The position numbers and the translations under genes were made by a program. From NCBI GenBank assembly GCA_902781515.1, contig CACZJU010000017.1:1-41374 (forward strand): DNA of 41,374 nt, in the 5' to 3' direction. The DNA comes from an uncultured Bacteroidales bacterium (GTDB lineage Bacteria > Bacteroidota > Bacteroidia > Bacteroidales > Bacteroidaceae). Numbering within the stretch: the first letter of the stretch is position 1; each line of letters begins with the position of its first letter. Below are positions 23,466 to 31,103 of the stretch, in pieces. The notes under the pieces were generated by a model. The model saw nothing but the letters and a program-made list of their open reading frames with translations, was not told the DNA's origin and searched no databases.

Positions 23466-24432
23466 TAATCTCCGTCAGCACATCCTTGATGTCGAGCCCG
23501 GCAGCACGCACCTGTTGGGGGATGAAGCTGGTAGCCGTCATTCCAGGTGTGGTGTTTATTTCAAGGAGGTTAATTTTATCGCCCTCGGTGATGATGTAGT
23601 CGATGCGGATGATGCCGTGACAGCCCAGAATGTCGTATATCATAGAGGTCAGTTGCTGCACGCGTTCTGTCAGACGGTCGGAGATGCGGGCAGGAGTAAT
23701 CTCGTCGCTCTCGTTGTTGTACTTGGCAGCATAGTCGAAGAATTCGTTCTTGGAAACAACCTCCGTGATGGGGAATACGTGACCGCCTGTCTTTGTCTTG
23801 TAACAGCCGCATGTGATTTCCGTTCCCTGCATGAAGGCTTCCACCATCACGTCCTCGCCCTCCTTGAGAGCTACCTCTATGGCTGGGCGCAGTTGCTCGG
23901 CGGTCTTCACCTTTGTGGTACCAAACGAACTACCTCCACGAGCAGGCTTCACGAAGCAAGGCAGACCGATGCGCGAGATGATGTCCTCGTCCGTCACTTC
24001 CTTGTCGTGCCCAATCTTAACAGTAAGGCTGTCTGCCACCGATACGCCAAGTCCACGCATATAGTTGTTCAGCACGAACTTGTCGTAGGTCATTGCCTCT
24101 ACCAATACGTTACAGGTGGAGTAGGGCATACCGATGAGGTCGAAGTAGCCTTGCAGGATGCCGTTCTCGCCTGGAGCACCATGAATGGTGATATAGGCAT
24201 AGTCGGGATGTATGGTCTTGTCGCCGTCCTTGAACGAGAAGTCATTCCTGTCAACAACACTACGCGAACCGTCAGCAAGAATTGCTTCCCAATGACGTGC
24301 GTGTATTTCTACCTTATATATATTATAGCGCTCCTTGTCGAGGAACGACTCGATGCCTGCTGCGCTGCGCATGCTGACATCGTGCTCTGCAGAGTCGCCT
24401 CCGCAGATGATTGCTATTGTCTTTTTCTCCAT
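23455..24432 (-). CDS. ddl: D-alanine--D-alanine ligase
   Basis: A 325-residue ATP-grasp ligase that makes the D-Ala-D-Ala dipeptide of peptidoglycan. Visible blocks: ICGGDSAEHDVSMRSA (N-terminal signature), HGAPGENGILQGYFDLIGMP, PCFVKPARGGSSFGTTKV (ATP-binding loop), RIDYIITEGDKINLLEINTT with the metal-binding Glu/Asn, and PGMTATSFIPQQ. The start overlaps the end of rluD by 19 bases, placing it in the PASTA-rluD-ddl-acyltransferase operon, with cell-wall and lipid genes side by side. Confidence 0.96.
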   Translation of the reverse strand: MEKKTIAIICGGDSAEHDVSMRSAAGIESFLDKERYNIYKVEIHARHWEAILADGSRSVVDRNDFSFKDGDKTIHPDYAYITIHGAPGENGILQGYFDLIGMPYSTCNVLVEAMTYDKFVLNNYMRGLGVSVADSLTVKIGHDKEVTDEDIISRIGLPCFVKPARGGSSFGTTKVKTAEQLRPAIEVALKEGEDVMVEAFMQGTEITCGCYKTKTGGHVFPITEVVSKNEFFDYAAKYNNESDEITPARISDRLTERVQQLTSMIYDILGCHGIIRIDYIITEGDKINLLEINTTPGMTATSFIPQQVRAAGLDIKDVLTEIIED

Positions 24433-25460
24433 TTATCTAATAGTTGAGTTATATCGTTTGGTAATTCACTTGTAAAATCCATTTCTTCGCCAGTACGGGG
24501 GTGACGGAAGCCAAGGGTGCGGGCATGAAGAGCCTGACGGGGGCAAAGTTCGAAGCAGTTGTGGATGAACGCTTTGTACGAGCTGGTGCGGTCGCCTCGC
24601 AGGATTTCCTGCCCCCCATAGCGTTCGTCGTTGAAGAGTGTGTGACCGATGCTCTTCATGTGGACGCGAATCTGATGAGTGCGACCCGTTTCGAGTCGGC
24701 ATTCCACGAGAGTAACGTGCCCCAGGCGTTCCAATACGCGATAGTGTGTGACAGCCGGTTTGCCCGTTGGATTATCGTCAGGCAGGATAGTCATCTGCAG
24801 GCGGTCCTTGGGGTTGCGACCGATGTTGCCTCTGATGGTGCCTTCGTCTTCTGCGAATGGTCCCCATACGAGAGCGTTGTAGAGACGGCGTGTTGAGTGG
24901 ACGAAGAATTGGTTGCAGAGACTGGTCTTTGCCTCTGGCGTTTTGGCAATTACCAGCAGTCCGCTGGTATCCTTATCGATACGATGAACAAGTCCTACGG
25001 TAGGGTCGTTGGGGTCGAAACGCTTGTCGTCACGCAGATGCCAAGCCAGAGCATTCACCAACGTGCCGCTGAAGTTTCCACAACCTGGGTGAACCACCAG
25101 TCCAGCGGGTTTGTTCACAACGAGCAGGTCGTCGTCTTCGTAAACAACATCGAGAGGAATATCTTCTGGAATAATCTCCCAATCGCGCTTGGGACGGTCG
25201 AGCATCAAGGTCACTACATCGTTGGCCTTGACCTTGTAGTTGCTCTTTACGGACTGACCGTTGACCTGTATGAAACCTGCATCGGCAGCTTTCTGAATAC
25301 GGTTGCGACTGGTGTCGCCAAGATGATCCATCAGGAACTTGTCAACGCGCATCGGGTTCTGCCCCTTGTCGGCTACAACACGGCGATGCTCATAGAGGGT
25401 CTCGATTTCCTCTTCCGCTTGTTCCAGTTCTTCGTCTAACAGTTCTTCCTCTTCAATCAT
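24414..25460 (-). CDS. rluD: RluD-type 23S rRNA pseudouridine synthase
   Basis: A 348-residue RluA/RluD-family enzyme. An acidic N-terminal stretch precedes an S4 RNA-binding domain (MRVDKFLMDHLGDTSRNRIQ, about residues 37-95). The catalytic domain contains VGLVHRIDKDTSGLLVIAKT with the catalytic Asp, and GRTHQIRVHMKSIGHTLFND. RluD modifies helix 69 of 23S rRNA. The ATG at 25460 overlaps the PASTA gene stop by 8 bases (ATGATTGA) and is preferred over longer upstream frames inside the PASTA gene. RluD rather than RluA/RluC is inferred from domain layout. Confidence 0.9.
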   Translation of the reverse strand: MIEEEELLDEELEQAEEEIETLYEHRRVVADKGQNPMRVDKFLMDHLGDTSRNRIQKAADAGFIQVNGQSVKSNYKVKANDVVTLMLDRPKRDWEIIPEDIPLDVVYEDDDLLVVNKPAGLVVHPGCGNFSGTLVNALAWHLRDDKRFDPNDPTVGLVHRIDKDTSGLLVIAKTPEAKTSLCNQFFVHSTRRLYNALVWGPFAEDEGTIRGNIGRNPKDRLQMTILPDDNPTGKPAVTHYRVLERLGHVTLVECRLETGRTHQIRVHMKSIGHTLFNDERYGGQEILRGDRTSSYKAFIHNCFELCPRQALHARTLGFRHPRTGEEMDFTSELPNDITQLLDKWRKRQ

Positions 25461-26094
25461 AGTTGAATGTTTCGGATTCTGTATCAGTGTCTGCGTCGTC
25501 CGAAGTTTCTTCATCGTCGTAGTCGAACTCTTCTTCTTCAGTGATGCCCTTGCCCACGATGAGCGTGATAACGGCATCGGTGGGTACGCGCTGACCGGAT
25601 ATTACTGTGCGACCTTGGCACTTGACGCCGTACACCCAATCCTTGTCGCCGTCCACCTGTTCAACAGGTCCTATGCGGAAACCCAACTGGCGCAGGCGGT
25701 CCTGTGCCTCACGCATCGAGCAGTTGTCGGCAATGTCGGGCATCGCCACCATTGGAGAGTTCTTGGAATTTATGGTAAGGTATATTTCTCGTCCAGACTT
25801 AACCTTACTGCCGGCTTTTGGAAGTTGAATCACGATTTCTCCTGTAGGTTTTTTGTGGTCGTAGGTTGAGTCTATGACCACAGCTTTCAAATCAAGCATT
25901 TCCAGTGTGTATTCAGCATCTCCAATCAGGCGTCCTTCCACGTTGGGCACCATTATCTCTTCGCCGTGATGTGTATATTTGTCGAGCCATAACCAAATGC
26001 CTATGGCTATAGCCACACATGCCAGTCCCATCAGCAAGAGGTTGCCCCATAGGATAGGGCTGAGCATTTTCTGTTTGAATTCTTTTCCTGTCAT
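25453..26094 (-). CDS. Membrane protein with PASTA domains
   Basis: A 213-residue protein: a short cytoplasmic start, one membrane helix (about 16-36), then an extracytoplasmic part with two PASTA repeats. The first is at ~44-108 (IMVPNVEGRLIGDAEYTLEM, PTGEIVIQLPKAGSKVKSG) and the second at ~115-178 (PDIADNCSMREAQDRLRQLG). An acidic tail follows (EEEEFDYDDEETSDDADTD). PASTA domains bind peptidoglycan fragments or beta-lactams in kinases and PBPs. Here there is no kinase domain, a form common in Bacteroidetes. Co-transcription with ddl fits a wall-sensing or wall-assembly role, by inference. Confidence 0.88.
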   Translation of the reverse strand: MTGKEFKQKMLSPILWGNLLLMGLACVAIAIGIWLWLDKYTHHGEEIMVPNVEGRLIGDAEYTLEMLDLKAVVIDSTYDHKKPTGEIVIQLPKAGSKVKSGREIYLTINSKNSPMVAMPDIADNCSMREAQDRLRQLGFRIGPVEQVDGDKDWVYGVKCQGRTVISGQRVPTDAVITLIVGKGITEEEEFDYDDEETSDDADTDTESETFNYD

Positions 26095-26121
26095 ACTACG
26101 CGTAATTTGCGTGTAAAGTTA

Positions 26122-26129
26122 CAAATTTA
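26122..26129 (-). promoter_or_regulatory. -7 box for the PASTA-rluD-ddl operon
   Basis: The minus strand reads TAAATTTG at 26129-26122, 27 bases before the ATG. No TTTG lies at the right distance upstream; that region is the rpmH terminator. Confidence 0.4.
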
Positions 26130-26138
26130 TTTTATATA

Positions 26139-26173
26139 ATAAAAGAAAGGTGTGTCAAAATCATTGACACACC
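26139..26173 (-). terminator. Terminator of rpmH
   Basis: GGTGTGTCA (26149-26157) pairs perfectly with TGACACACC (26165-26173) around a 7-base loop. On the minus strand TTTCTTTTAT follows. It starts 25 bases after the rpmH stop. Confidence 0.85.
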
Positions 26174-26198
26174 CTCTTAAATTCTTAATCTCGTCAGA

Positions 26199-26354
26199 TT
26201 ATTTGCCGTGATGTTCGTCAGCTACGGTCAACTTCTTGCGACCCTTAGCACGACGTGCAGCAAGTACTCGGCGACCATTTGCGGTAGCCATTCTCTGACG
26301 GAAACCGTGCTTGTTGTTGCGACGGCGATTGTGGGGTTGGAATGTTCTTTTCAT
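26199..26354 (-). CDS. rpmH: 50S ribosomal protein L34
   Basis: A 51-residue basic protein starting [20 protein letters not shown], the standard L34 signature, then [20 protein letters not shown]. The ATG at 26354 is fixed by this start; the frame is open further upstream but that part is the promoter region. It is monocistronic, with a perfect terminator and a promoter interlocked with that of efp. L34 is close to dnaA in many bacteria; here it neighbours efp. Confidence 0.96.
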   Translation of the reverse strand: MKRTFQPHNRRRNNKHGFRQRMATANGRRVLAARRAKGRKKLTVADEHHGK

Positions 26355-26386
26355 CTTTTTATATCGTTTTTTGTTATTTCGGCGTG

Positions 26387-26418
26387 CAAAATTACAGACT
26401 TTTTTTGAGACATGCAAA
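26387..26418 (-). promoter_or_regulatory. Promoter of rpmH
   Basis: On the minus strand TTTG (26418-26415), a 20-bp gap and TAATTTTG (26394-26387), full consensus. Its upstream half overlaps the efp promoter on the other strand. Confidence 0.75.
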
Positions 26419-26434
26419 TTTTTTTGTACTTTTG
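26404..26434 (+). promoter_or_regulatory. Promoter of efp
   Basis: TTTG (26404-26407), a 19-bp gap and TACTTTTG (26427-26434), full consensus. The leader is about 40 nt. The -33 box lies between the two boxes of the divergent rpmH promoter. Confidence 0.75.
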
Positions 26435-26483
26435 CAGCCGAAAACGAGATAAATAGGTATTTATTCAAAATAAAACAACTCTT

Positions 26484-27050
26484 ATGATTAACTCACAAGA
26501 CATTAAGAAGGGTACTTGCATTCGCATGGATGGCAAGCTGTATTTCTGCATCGACTTCCTGCATCGCAAGCCAGGAAAGGGTAACACCATCATGAACGTG
26601 ACATTGAAGGACGTAGTCAGCGGTAACGTGTTGGAGCGTCGCTTCAATATCGGTGAAAAGCTGGAAGACGTACGCGTAGAGCGTCGTCCCTATCAGTATC
26701 TTTATCAGGAGGGTGCCGACTATGTTTTCATGAACAATGAGACTTTCGAGCAAATCAACATCCCTGAGGATCAGATTACCGGTGTGAAGTTCATGAAGGA
26801 AGGTCAGAATGTGGAGGTTGTTGCTGATGCCAGCACCGAGACAGTCCTCTATGCCGAACTTCCTGCAAAGGTTCATCTGCAAATCACTTGGACAGAGCCC
26901 GGTTTGAAGGGTGACACCGCTACAAACACCCTGAAGCCTGCAAAGGTTGAGACAGGTGCTGAAATCCGTGTTCCCCTGTTCATCAACGAAGGTGAAATCG
27001 TGGAGGTTGACACTCGCGATGGTTCTTACCTCGGTCGTGTAAAGGCATAA
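26484..27050 (+). CDS. efp: Elongation factor P
   Basis: A 188-residue EF-P, the normal length. It has three beta-barrel domains: the KOW-like N-domain ([20 protein letters not shown]), the tip loop RKPGKGN whose Lys is the usual modification site, and the OB-like domains with [20 protein letters not shown] and the C-terminal [20 protein letters not shown]. It relieves ribosome stalling at polyproline. No EpmA/EpmB-type modification gene is nearby. It is a single-gene unit, closed by a strong terminator. Confidence 0.97.
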   Translation: MINSQDIKKGTCIRMDGKLYFCIDFLHRKPGKGNTIMNVTLKDVVSGNVLERRFNIGEKLEDVRVERRPYQYLYQEGADYVFMNNETFEQINIPEDQITGVKFMKEGQNVEVVADASTETVLYAELPAKVHLQITWTEPGLKGDTATNTLKPAKVETGAEIRVPLFINEGEIVEVDTRDGSYLGRVKA

Positions 27051-27078
27051 GGAGCGAGTTCCTTCCCTCTTATTTATT

Positions 27079-27115
27079 AAAGGTTGTGTCCTAAGCGATA
27101 CAACCTTTCTTTTTT
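27079..27115 (+). terminator. Terminator of efp
   Basis: Bases 27079-27090 pair with 27097-27108 over 12 bp (AAAGGTTGTGTC with its complement, one G-T) around a 6-base loop, followed by CTTTTTT. It begins 29 bases after the efp stop. Confidence 0.9.
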
Positions 27116-27392
27116 AGCATTACTAATGCTTCGGTCATAAGATTACTAATGCATCGTCCTTAAGATTACTAATGTATCGGTCTTAAGATTACTAATGTTT
27201 GAGCCATAAGATTACTAATGTTTCAGAGGTAAAATAGTATCCCTTATTCCTTAATCTAAAATAAGTTTAAAAAATAGGTAATATTAATCTATGGCGGTAA
27301 GTAATATTAACCTTTGGCTATAGGTAATATTAACCTTCGGCTATAGGTAATATTAACCTTTGGCTATAGGTTATATTAACTTATCGAGTGAG
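27115..27392. repeat. Array B: about twelve dyad units at 22.5-23-bp pitch
   Basis: ATTACTAATG starts at 27119, 27142, 27165, 27188 and 27211, exactly 23 bp apart, joined by a linker like CTTCGGTCATAAG. A second set, G(T/A)AATATTAA-like words with linker CCTTCGGCTATAG, starts at 27278, 27301, 27324, 27347 and 27370 (the last is GTTATATTAA), again exactly 23 bp apart. The gap between the last centre of set one (27215) and the first of set two (27282.5) is 67.5 bp, three pitches, so two decayed units probably lie between (ATAGTAT is centred at 27237). The array fills the 422-bp efp-glycosyltransferase gap apart from the terminator and the promoter. Confidence 0.9.
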
Positions 27393-27417
27393 GTTCGTGG
27401 TGAATTGTCTGCAAATA

Positions 27418-27449
27418 TTTGTTGCATTACGGGCTTTTCATTAACTTTG
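27418..27449 (+). promoter_or_regulatory. Promoter of the glycosyltransferase-radC-lpxH operon
   Basis: TTTG (27418-27421), a 20-bp gap and TAACTTTG (27442-27449), full consensus, 23 bases before the ATG. It begins 26 bp after the end of array B. Confidence 0.75.
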
Positions 27450-27472
27450 TTGAGAAAACATGTTAATACGAT

Positions 27473-28561
27473 ATGAAATACTCCATTATAATACCCGTTT
27501 TCAATCGCCCAGACGAGGTGGACGAACTGCTGGAGAGCCTGACAAGACAGACCTGCAAGGACTTTGAGGTCGTTATCGTGGAGGATGGCTCCGAGGTGCG
27601 TTGCGAAGACGTGGTGAAGAAGTATGCCAACCGTTTGGATGTGCAGTATTTCGAGAAGCCGAATTCAGGTCCTGGACAAAGTCGTAACTACGGCGCAGAG
27701 CGCAGTAGAGGTGAATATCTGATAGTGCTCGACAGCGATGTGGTGTTGCCAGAGGGGTATTTGGCAGAAGTGGAAAAGGAACTTAGCGAGAATCCTTGTG
27801 AAGCCTTTGGCGGCCCTGACCGTGCTCACGAGAGTTTCACTCCTGTGCAGAAAGCCATCAACTACTCTATGACCTCCTTCTTCACCACTGGCGGCATTCG
27901 CGGTGGAAAGAAGAAACTCGACAAGTTCTATCCGCGTTCCTTTAATATGGGCATCAAGAAGTCGCTCTATCAGGAGCTCAACGGCTTCTCGAACATGCGC
28001 TTTGGTGAGGACATCGATTTCAGCATCCGCATCTTCAAGAGCGGTGCCCGTTGTCGTCTGTTTCCAGAGGCTTGGGTGTGGCACAAGCGTAGGACGGACT
28101 TCCGCAAGTTCTTCCGTCAGGTCCACAACAGCGGTATCGCGCGTATAAATCTATATAAGAAGTATCCCGAAAGCCTGAAGCTTGTGCACCTGTTGCCTGC
28201 CGTTTTCACCATCGGCATCTTCACCCTCGCTGCCATTTTCCTGACAGGATTGGTGTTCCTGCTCCTCGGACTATATGTTGGTTTCTATGGCGGGACAGGC
28301 TGCAATATGGGGCTCGTGGTTGCATACTTAGGTGGGGCACTGATGATTCTCGCCCTATTGCCAATTATGTTGTATAAGCTCATCATTTTCACCGACTCGT
28401 CTATAAGGAACCGAAGCCTGTGGGTGGGCGTGCTCAGCATTCCTGCCTCCTTCATCCAACTCTTCGGCTACGGCACAGGCTTCCTGCGTGCATGGTGGCT
28501 GCGCTGCATCTGCGGTCGCAACGAGGAACTGCAAGCTTTCCGCAAAACCTTCTATAAATGA
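27473..28561 (+). CDS. Family 2 glycosyltransferase, membrane-anchored
   Basis: A 362-residue GT2 enzyme. The GT-A start MKYSIIIPVFNRPDEVDELL binds the nucleotide sugar. VIVEDGS and LIVLDSDVVLP (the DxD-like metal site) follow, and FGEDIDFSIRIFKSG supplies the catalytic ED-type base region. Residues ~240-330 have two or three membrane helices, so it works at the inner membrane, probably on surface polysaccharide or lipid-linked sugar. The donor and acceptor are unknown. It overlaps radC by 4 bases (ATGA) and heads a run ending with lpxH. Confidence 0.9.
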   Translation: MKYSIIIPVFNRPDEVDELLESLTRQTCKDFEVVIVEDGSEVRCEDVVKKYANRLDVQYFEKPNSGPGQSRNYGAERSRGEYLIVLDSDVVLPEGYLAEVEKELSENPCEAFGGPDRAHESFTPVQKAINYSMTSFFTTGGIRGGKKKLDKFYPRSFNMGIKKSLYQELNGFSNMRFGEDIDFSIRIFKSGARCRLFPEAWVWHKRRTDFRKFFRQVHNSGIARINLYKKYPESLKLVHLLPAVFTIGIFTLAAIFLTGLVFLLLGLYVGFYGGTGCNMGLVVAYLGGALMILALLPIMLYKLIIFTDSSIRNRSLWVGVLSIPASFIQLFGYGTGFLRAWWLRCICGRNEELQAFRKTFYK

Positions 28562-29241
28562 AAGTTAATATCAAAGATTTACCTCTGGACGAACGGCCAC
28601 GCGAGAAGATGATGGTTCAAGGCCCTGCAGCCTTGAGCGATGCTGAATTGCTGGCGATACTCATAGGTAGTGGCAACAGCGAGGAAACGGCAGTGGGACT
28701 GATGCAACGTGTGCTGAGGGATTGTCAGGGGAGCCTGAACACTTTGGGTCGAATGACCATGAATGACCTGATGAGTCGCTATAAAGGTATAGGCGAGGCT
28801 AAGGCCATAACCCTGTTGGCTGCGTGTGAACTTGGTAGTCGGCGGAGGAGAGAAGAGGTCGTTGAGAAAAGAAAGATTGACAAGAGCAGTGATGCCTACG
28901 AATACTTTTCATCGATGCGTGACCTGCAACTGGAGGAATGTCACGTGCTTATGCTTCGTCAGAATCATACGATAATAGGCGAGGCAATAGTGAGCAAGGG
29001 CGGCATAACGGGAACAGCAGTAGATGTGCGCGAGGTAATGCGTCATGCAGTAATGAATCGTGCTACGGCTATCGTGCTCTGTCACAATCATCCGAGTGGC
29101 AACCTGCGGCCCAGTCATGATGATGACAACTTGACAAAACGTGTAGATGACGCTTGTCGCGTGATGAATATACAATTCATCGACCATATTATAGTGTCAG
29201 AAATCGGCTATTACAGCTATAGAGAGCAAGGGAGGATATAA
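28558..29241 (+). CDS. radC: RadC-family JAB1/MPN protein
   Basis: A 227-residue protein with an N-terminal helix-hairpin-helix part (SRYKGIGEAKAITLLAACEL) and a C-terminal JAMM metalloprotease-like fold. The motif is GEAIVSKGGITG plus HNHPSG at 176-181 and a downstream Asp pair (SHDDD). The family was named from an E. coli DNA-repair allele, but that role is disputed and the true substrate is unknown. It is 4 bp into the end of the glycosyltransferase gene. A six-copy heptamer tract follows its stop. Confidence 0.93.
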   Translation: MKVNIKDLPLDERPREKMMVQGPAALSDAELLAILIGSGNSEETAVGLMQRVLRDCQGSLNTLGRMTMNDLMSRYKGIGEAKAITLLAACELGSRRRREEVVEKRKIDKSSDAYEYFSSMRDLQLEECHVLMLRQNHTIIGEAIVSKGGITGTAVDVREVMRHAVMNRATAIVLCHNHPSGNLRPSHDDDNLTKRVDDACRVMNIQFIDHIIVSEIGYYSYREQGRI

Positions 29242-29244
29242 TAA

Positions 29245-29286
29245 AGTTTAGAGTTGAGAGTTTAGAGTTGAGAGTTGAGAGTTTAG
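29245..29286. repeat. Six-copy heptamer tract between radC and the SufT-like gene
   Basis: AGTTTAG, AGTTGAG, AGTTTAG, AGTTGAG, AGTTGAG, AGTTTAG in exact phase, filling nearly all of the gap and ending 4 bases before the ATG. Confidence 0.9.
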
Positions 29287-29290
29287 AGAT

Positions 29291-29605
29291 ATGAGTGAAT
29301 TGGAGATACAAGAGAGGGTGGTGGAACTGTTGCGAACGGTTTATGACCCAGAGATACCTGTCAACGTGTACGATTTAGGTCTCATCTATCGCATAGAGTT
29401 GAACGAGGCTGGCGACGAGCTAAGTGTCGATATGACACTGACTGCTCCCAACTGTCCTGCTGCCGACTTCATCATGGAAGATGTGAGACAGAAGTTGGAA
29501 ACCATCGATGGACTGAAACGTGTGGATGTTAATCTTGTCTTCGAACCCGCTTGGGATAAGGACATGATGAGCGAAGAAGCAAAACTGGAACTGGGAATGC
29601 TATGA
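29291..29605 (+). CDS. MIP18/DUF59 (SufT-like) iron-sulfur assembly protein
   Basis: A 104-residue protein with the family core DPEIPVNVYDLGLIYRIEL and TAPNCPAADFIMEDV, whose Cys is the conserved one. FEPAWDKDMMSEEAKLELG is the typical C-terminus. Relatives (SufT, PaaD, MIP18/CIA2) help mature iron-sulfur proteins. No suf genes are near. It overlaps lpxH by 4 bases (ATGA). Confidence 0.92.
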   Translation: MSELEIQERVVELLRTVYDPEIPVNVYDLGLIYRIELNEAGDELSVDMTLTAPNCPAADFIMEDVRQKLETIDGLKRVDVNLVFEPAWDKDMMSEEAKLELGML

Positions 29606-30369
29606 AGAACGTATATTTTCTTTCTGATGCCCATTTGGGTAGTCGTGCACTTAAGCACACCCGTCAGCAGGAACGCCGACTGGTCCGTTTCCTCGATGAG
29701 ATAAAGGATAAGGCCGAGGCAGTTTATCTGTTGGGAGATATGTTCGATTTCTGGTATGAATACCGAACAGTGGTGCCCAAGGGCTTTACCCGTTTCCTGG
29801 GAAAGGTGAGCGAACTTACGGATAATGGGGTGGAGGTGCACTTCTTCACTGGTAATCACGATATATGGGCGTGGGACTATCTGCGAAATGAATGTGGTGT
29901 TACCATACACTACGAACCCATTACAATCTCCATTGCCGACAAGACATTCTATCTGGGACACGGCGACGGGCTGGGACGTACAGATACTGGTTTCCGCATC
30001 ATCCGCTCCATCTTCCATTGTCGTCCGCTACAGCGTATGTTCCGTTGGATTCATCCCGACATTGGTGTGGCATTAGGCCTTAATTGGGCAAAGCACAGCC
30101 AGATTAAGCACATGGAGAAGGGCGAACCGGAGTATATGGGCGAGAATATGGAACCGTTGGTCCTATATGCCAAGAATTACCTGCAGTCGCATCCCGATGT
30201 CAACTATTTCCTCTTTGGGCATCGTCACATCGAGCTCGACCTTATGCTCACTCACCAGTGCCGTATGCTCATTCTCGGCGACTGGATTCGTCAGTTCACC
30301 TATGCAGTCTTCGACGGAGAAAACCTCTACATGGAGAACTACATCGAAGGCGAATCGGCACCAATCTAA
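29602..30369 (+). CDS. lpxH: UDP-2,3-diacylglucosamine diphosphatase
   Basis: A 255-residue calcineurin-like phosphoesterase that makes lipid X in lipid A synthesis at the inner membrane. The five metal motifs are present: SDAHLGS (D9, H11), LLGDMFDFWYEY, FTGNHDIW, YLGHGDGLG and FGHRHIELD. A helical cap (SIFHCRPLQRMFRWIHP) with aromatic and basic residues fits LpxH. Its stop overlaps by 4 bases the stop of the convergent tcdA. Confidence 0.92.
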   Translation: MKNVYFLSDAHLGSRALKHTRQQERRLVRFLDEIKDKAEAVYLLGDMFDFWYEYRTVVPKGFTRFLGKVSELTDNGVEVHFFTGNHDIWAWDYLRNECGVTIHYEPITISIADKTFYLGHGDGLGRTDTGFRIIRSIFHCRPLQRMFRWIHPDIGVALGLNWAKHSQIKHMEKGEPEYMGENMEPLVLYAKNYLQSHPDVNYFLFGHRHIELDLMLTHQCRMLILGDWIRQFTYAVFDGENLYMENYIEGESAPI

Positions 30370-31103
30370 GATTGAGGATTGTAAATATCTTTTATCACTA
30401 AGCCTGCCAGCATCATTCCGAATGTCGCGGTGATGTGCGATAGCGAGCCGTTGGCATGGACCTTATGGAACTGGTTTTCTTCCAGTTCCATTTTTTCTTT
30501 GTTTTCTAAAAGCTCGTCAGAATAGACACACAAGAACTTATGGGCAGGGAACTGCTTAGTGCGCTTGAATGTGTTGCGCAGGGCACGAGCCAATGGGTCG
30601 CCCGTAACCTTCCAGAACTCTGCCACACGGATGCGTGTAGGGTCTATCTTCAGCGCAGCACCCATCGACGAAAGCAATTTTGCATTCGTTTGTGTTGCCA
30701 GTCGGATGAGAAGGGCCTTGTCGCGCAGCGAGTCTATGGCGTCGATGATGTAGTCGTATGTGTCCAGGGGAAATTTCTCGGCAGTGTCTTCTGTGAAGAT
30801 GTCCTGAATGGCTGTGATTTCAGCCTCTGGATTGATGCTTAGAAGACGCTCCGTCAGAGCCTCCACCTTTGGACGTCCTATTGTTTCGCGCGTAGCCATC
30901 AACTGACGGTTGAGATTTGTTACAGCCACGCTGTCGCTGTCCACAATTGTCAGATGCGTGATACCTGTGCGGATGAGGCTTTCGGCGCACCACGAACCAA
31001 CGCCGCCCACGCCAAACAATATGACGCTGACTTTGGCGAGACGTTCCGTTCCCTCGTCGCCCATCAGCAACCTTGTCCGCTGCATCCAGTCGCTATCGTT
31101 CAT
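30366..31103 (-). CDS. tcdA: tRNA threonylcarbamoyladenosine dehydratase
   Basis: A 245-residue ThiF/MoeB-like ATP-dependent enzyme of the TcdA (CsdL/YgdL) group, which cyclises t6A37 of ANN-decoding tRNAs. The ATP-binding loop is LFGVGGVGSWCAESLIRTG, and then DSDSVAVTNLNRQ. YDYIIDAIDSLRDKA is the typical DAID strand, and ARALRNTFKR follows near the C-terminus. No ubiquitin-like or sulfur-carrier partner is adjacent, which fits TcdA better than MoeB or ThiF. It overlaps the upstream creatininase gene by 11 bases. Confidence 0.9.
   Translation of the reverse strand: MNDSDWMQRTRLLMGDEGTERLAKVSVILFGVGGVGSWCAESLIRTGITHLTIVDSDSVAVTNLNRQLMATRETIGRPKVEALTERLLSINPEAEITAIQDIFTEDTAEKFPLDTYDYIIDAIDSLRDKALLIRLATQTNAKLLSSMGAALKIDPTRIRVAEFWKVTGDPLARALRNTFKRTKQFPAHKFLCVYSDELLENKEKMELEENQFHKVHANGSLSHITATFGMMLAGLVIKDIYNPQS

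Noticed and set aside
23515-24447. 310-residue plus-strand frame opposite ddl
   Set aside because: Ddl motifs are intact on the minus strand; the antisense frame is long only because of codon bias.
27115-27392. CRISPR array
   Set aside because: Units are 23 bp with no spacers, cores vary from unit to unit, and no cas gene is present.
27051-27472. Riboswitch or small RNA in the efp-glycosyltransferase gap
   Set aside because: The gap is accounted for by a terminator, the 23-bp array and a consensus promoter; no known riboswitch core was recognised.
30366-31103. MoeB or ThiF (sulfur-carrier adenylation) for the tcdA gene
   Set aside because: No ThiS/MoaD-type carrier or thiamine/molybdopterin gene is near, and the length and ARALRNTFKR block fit TcdA better.
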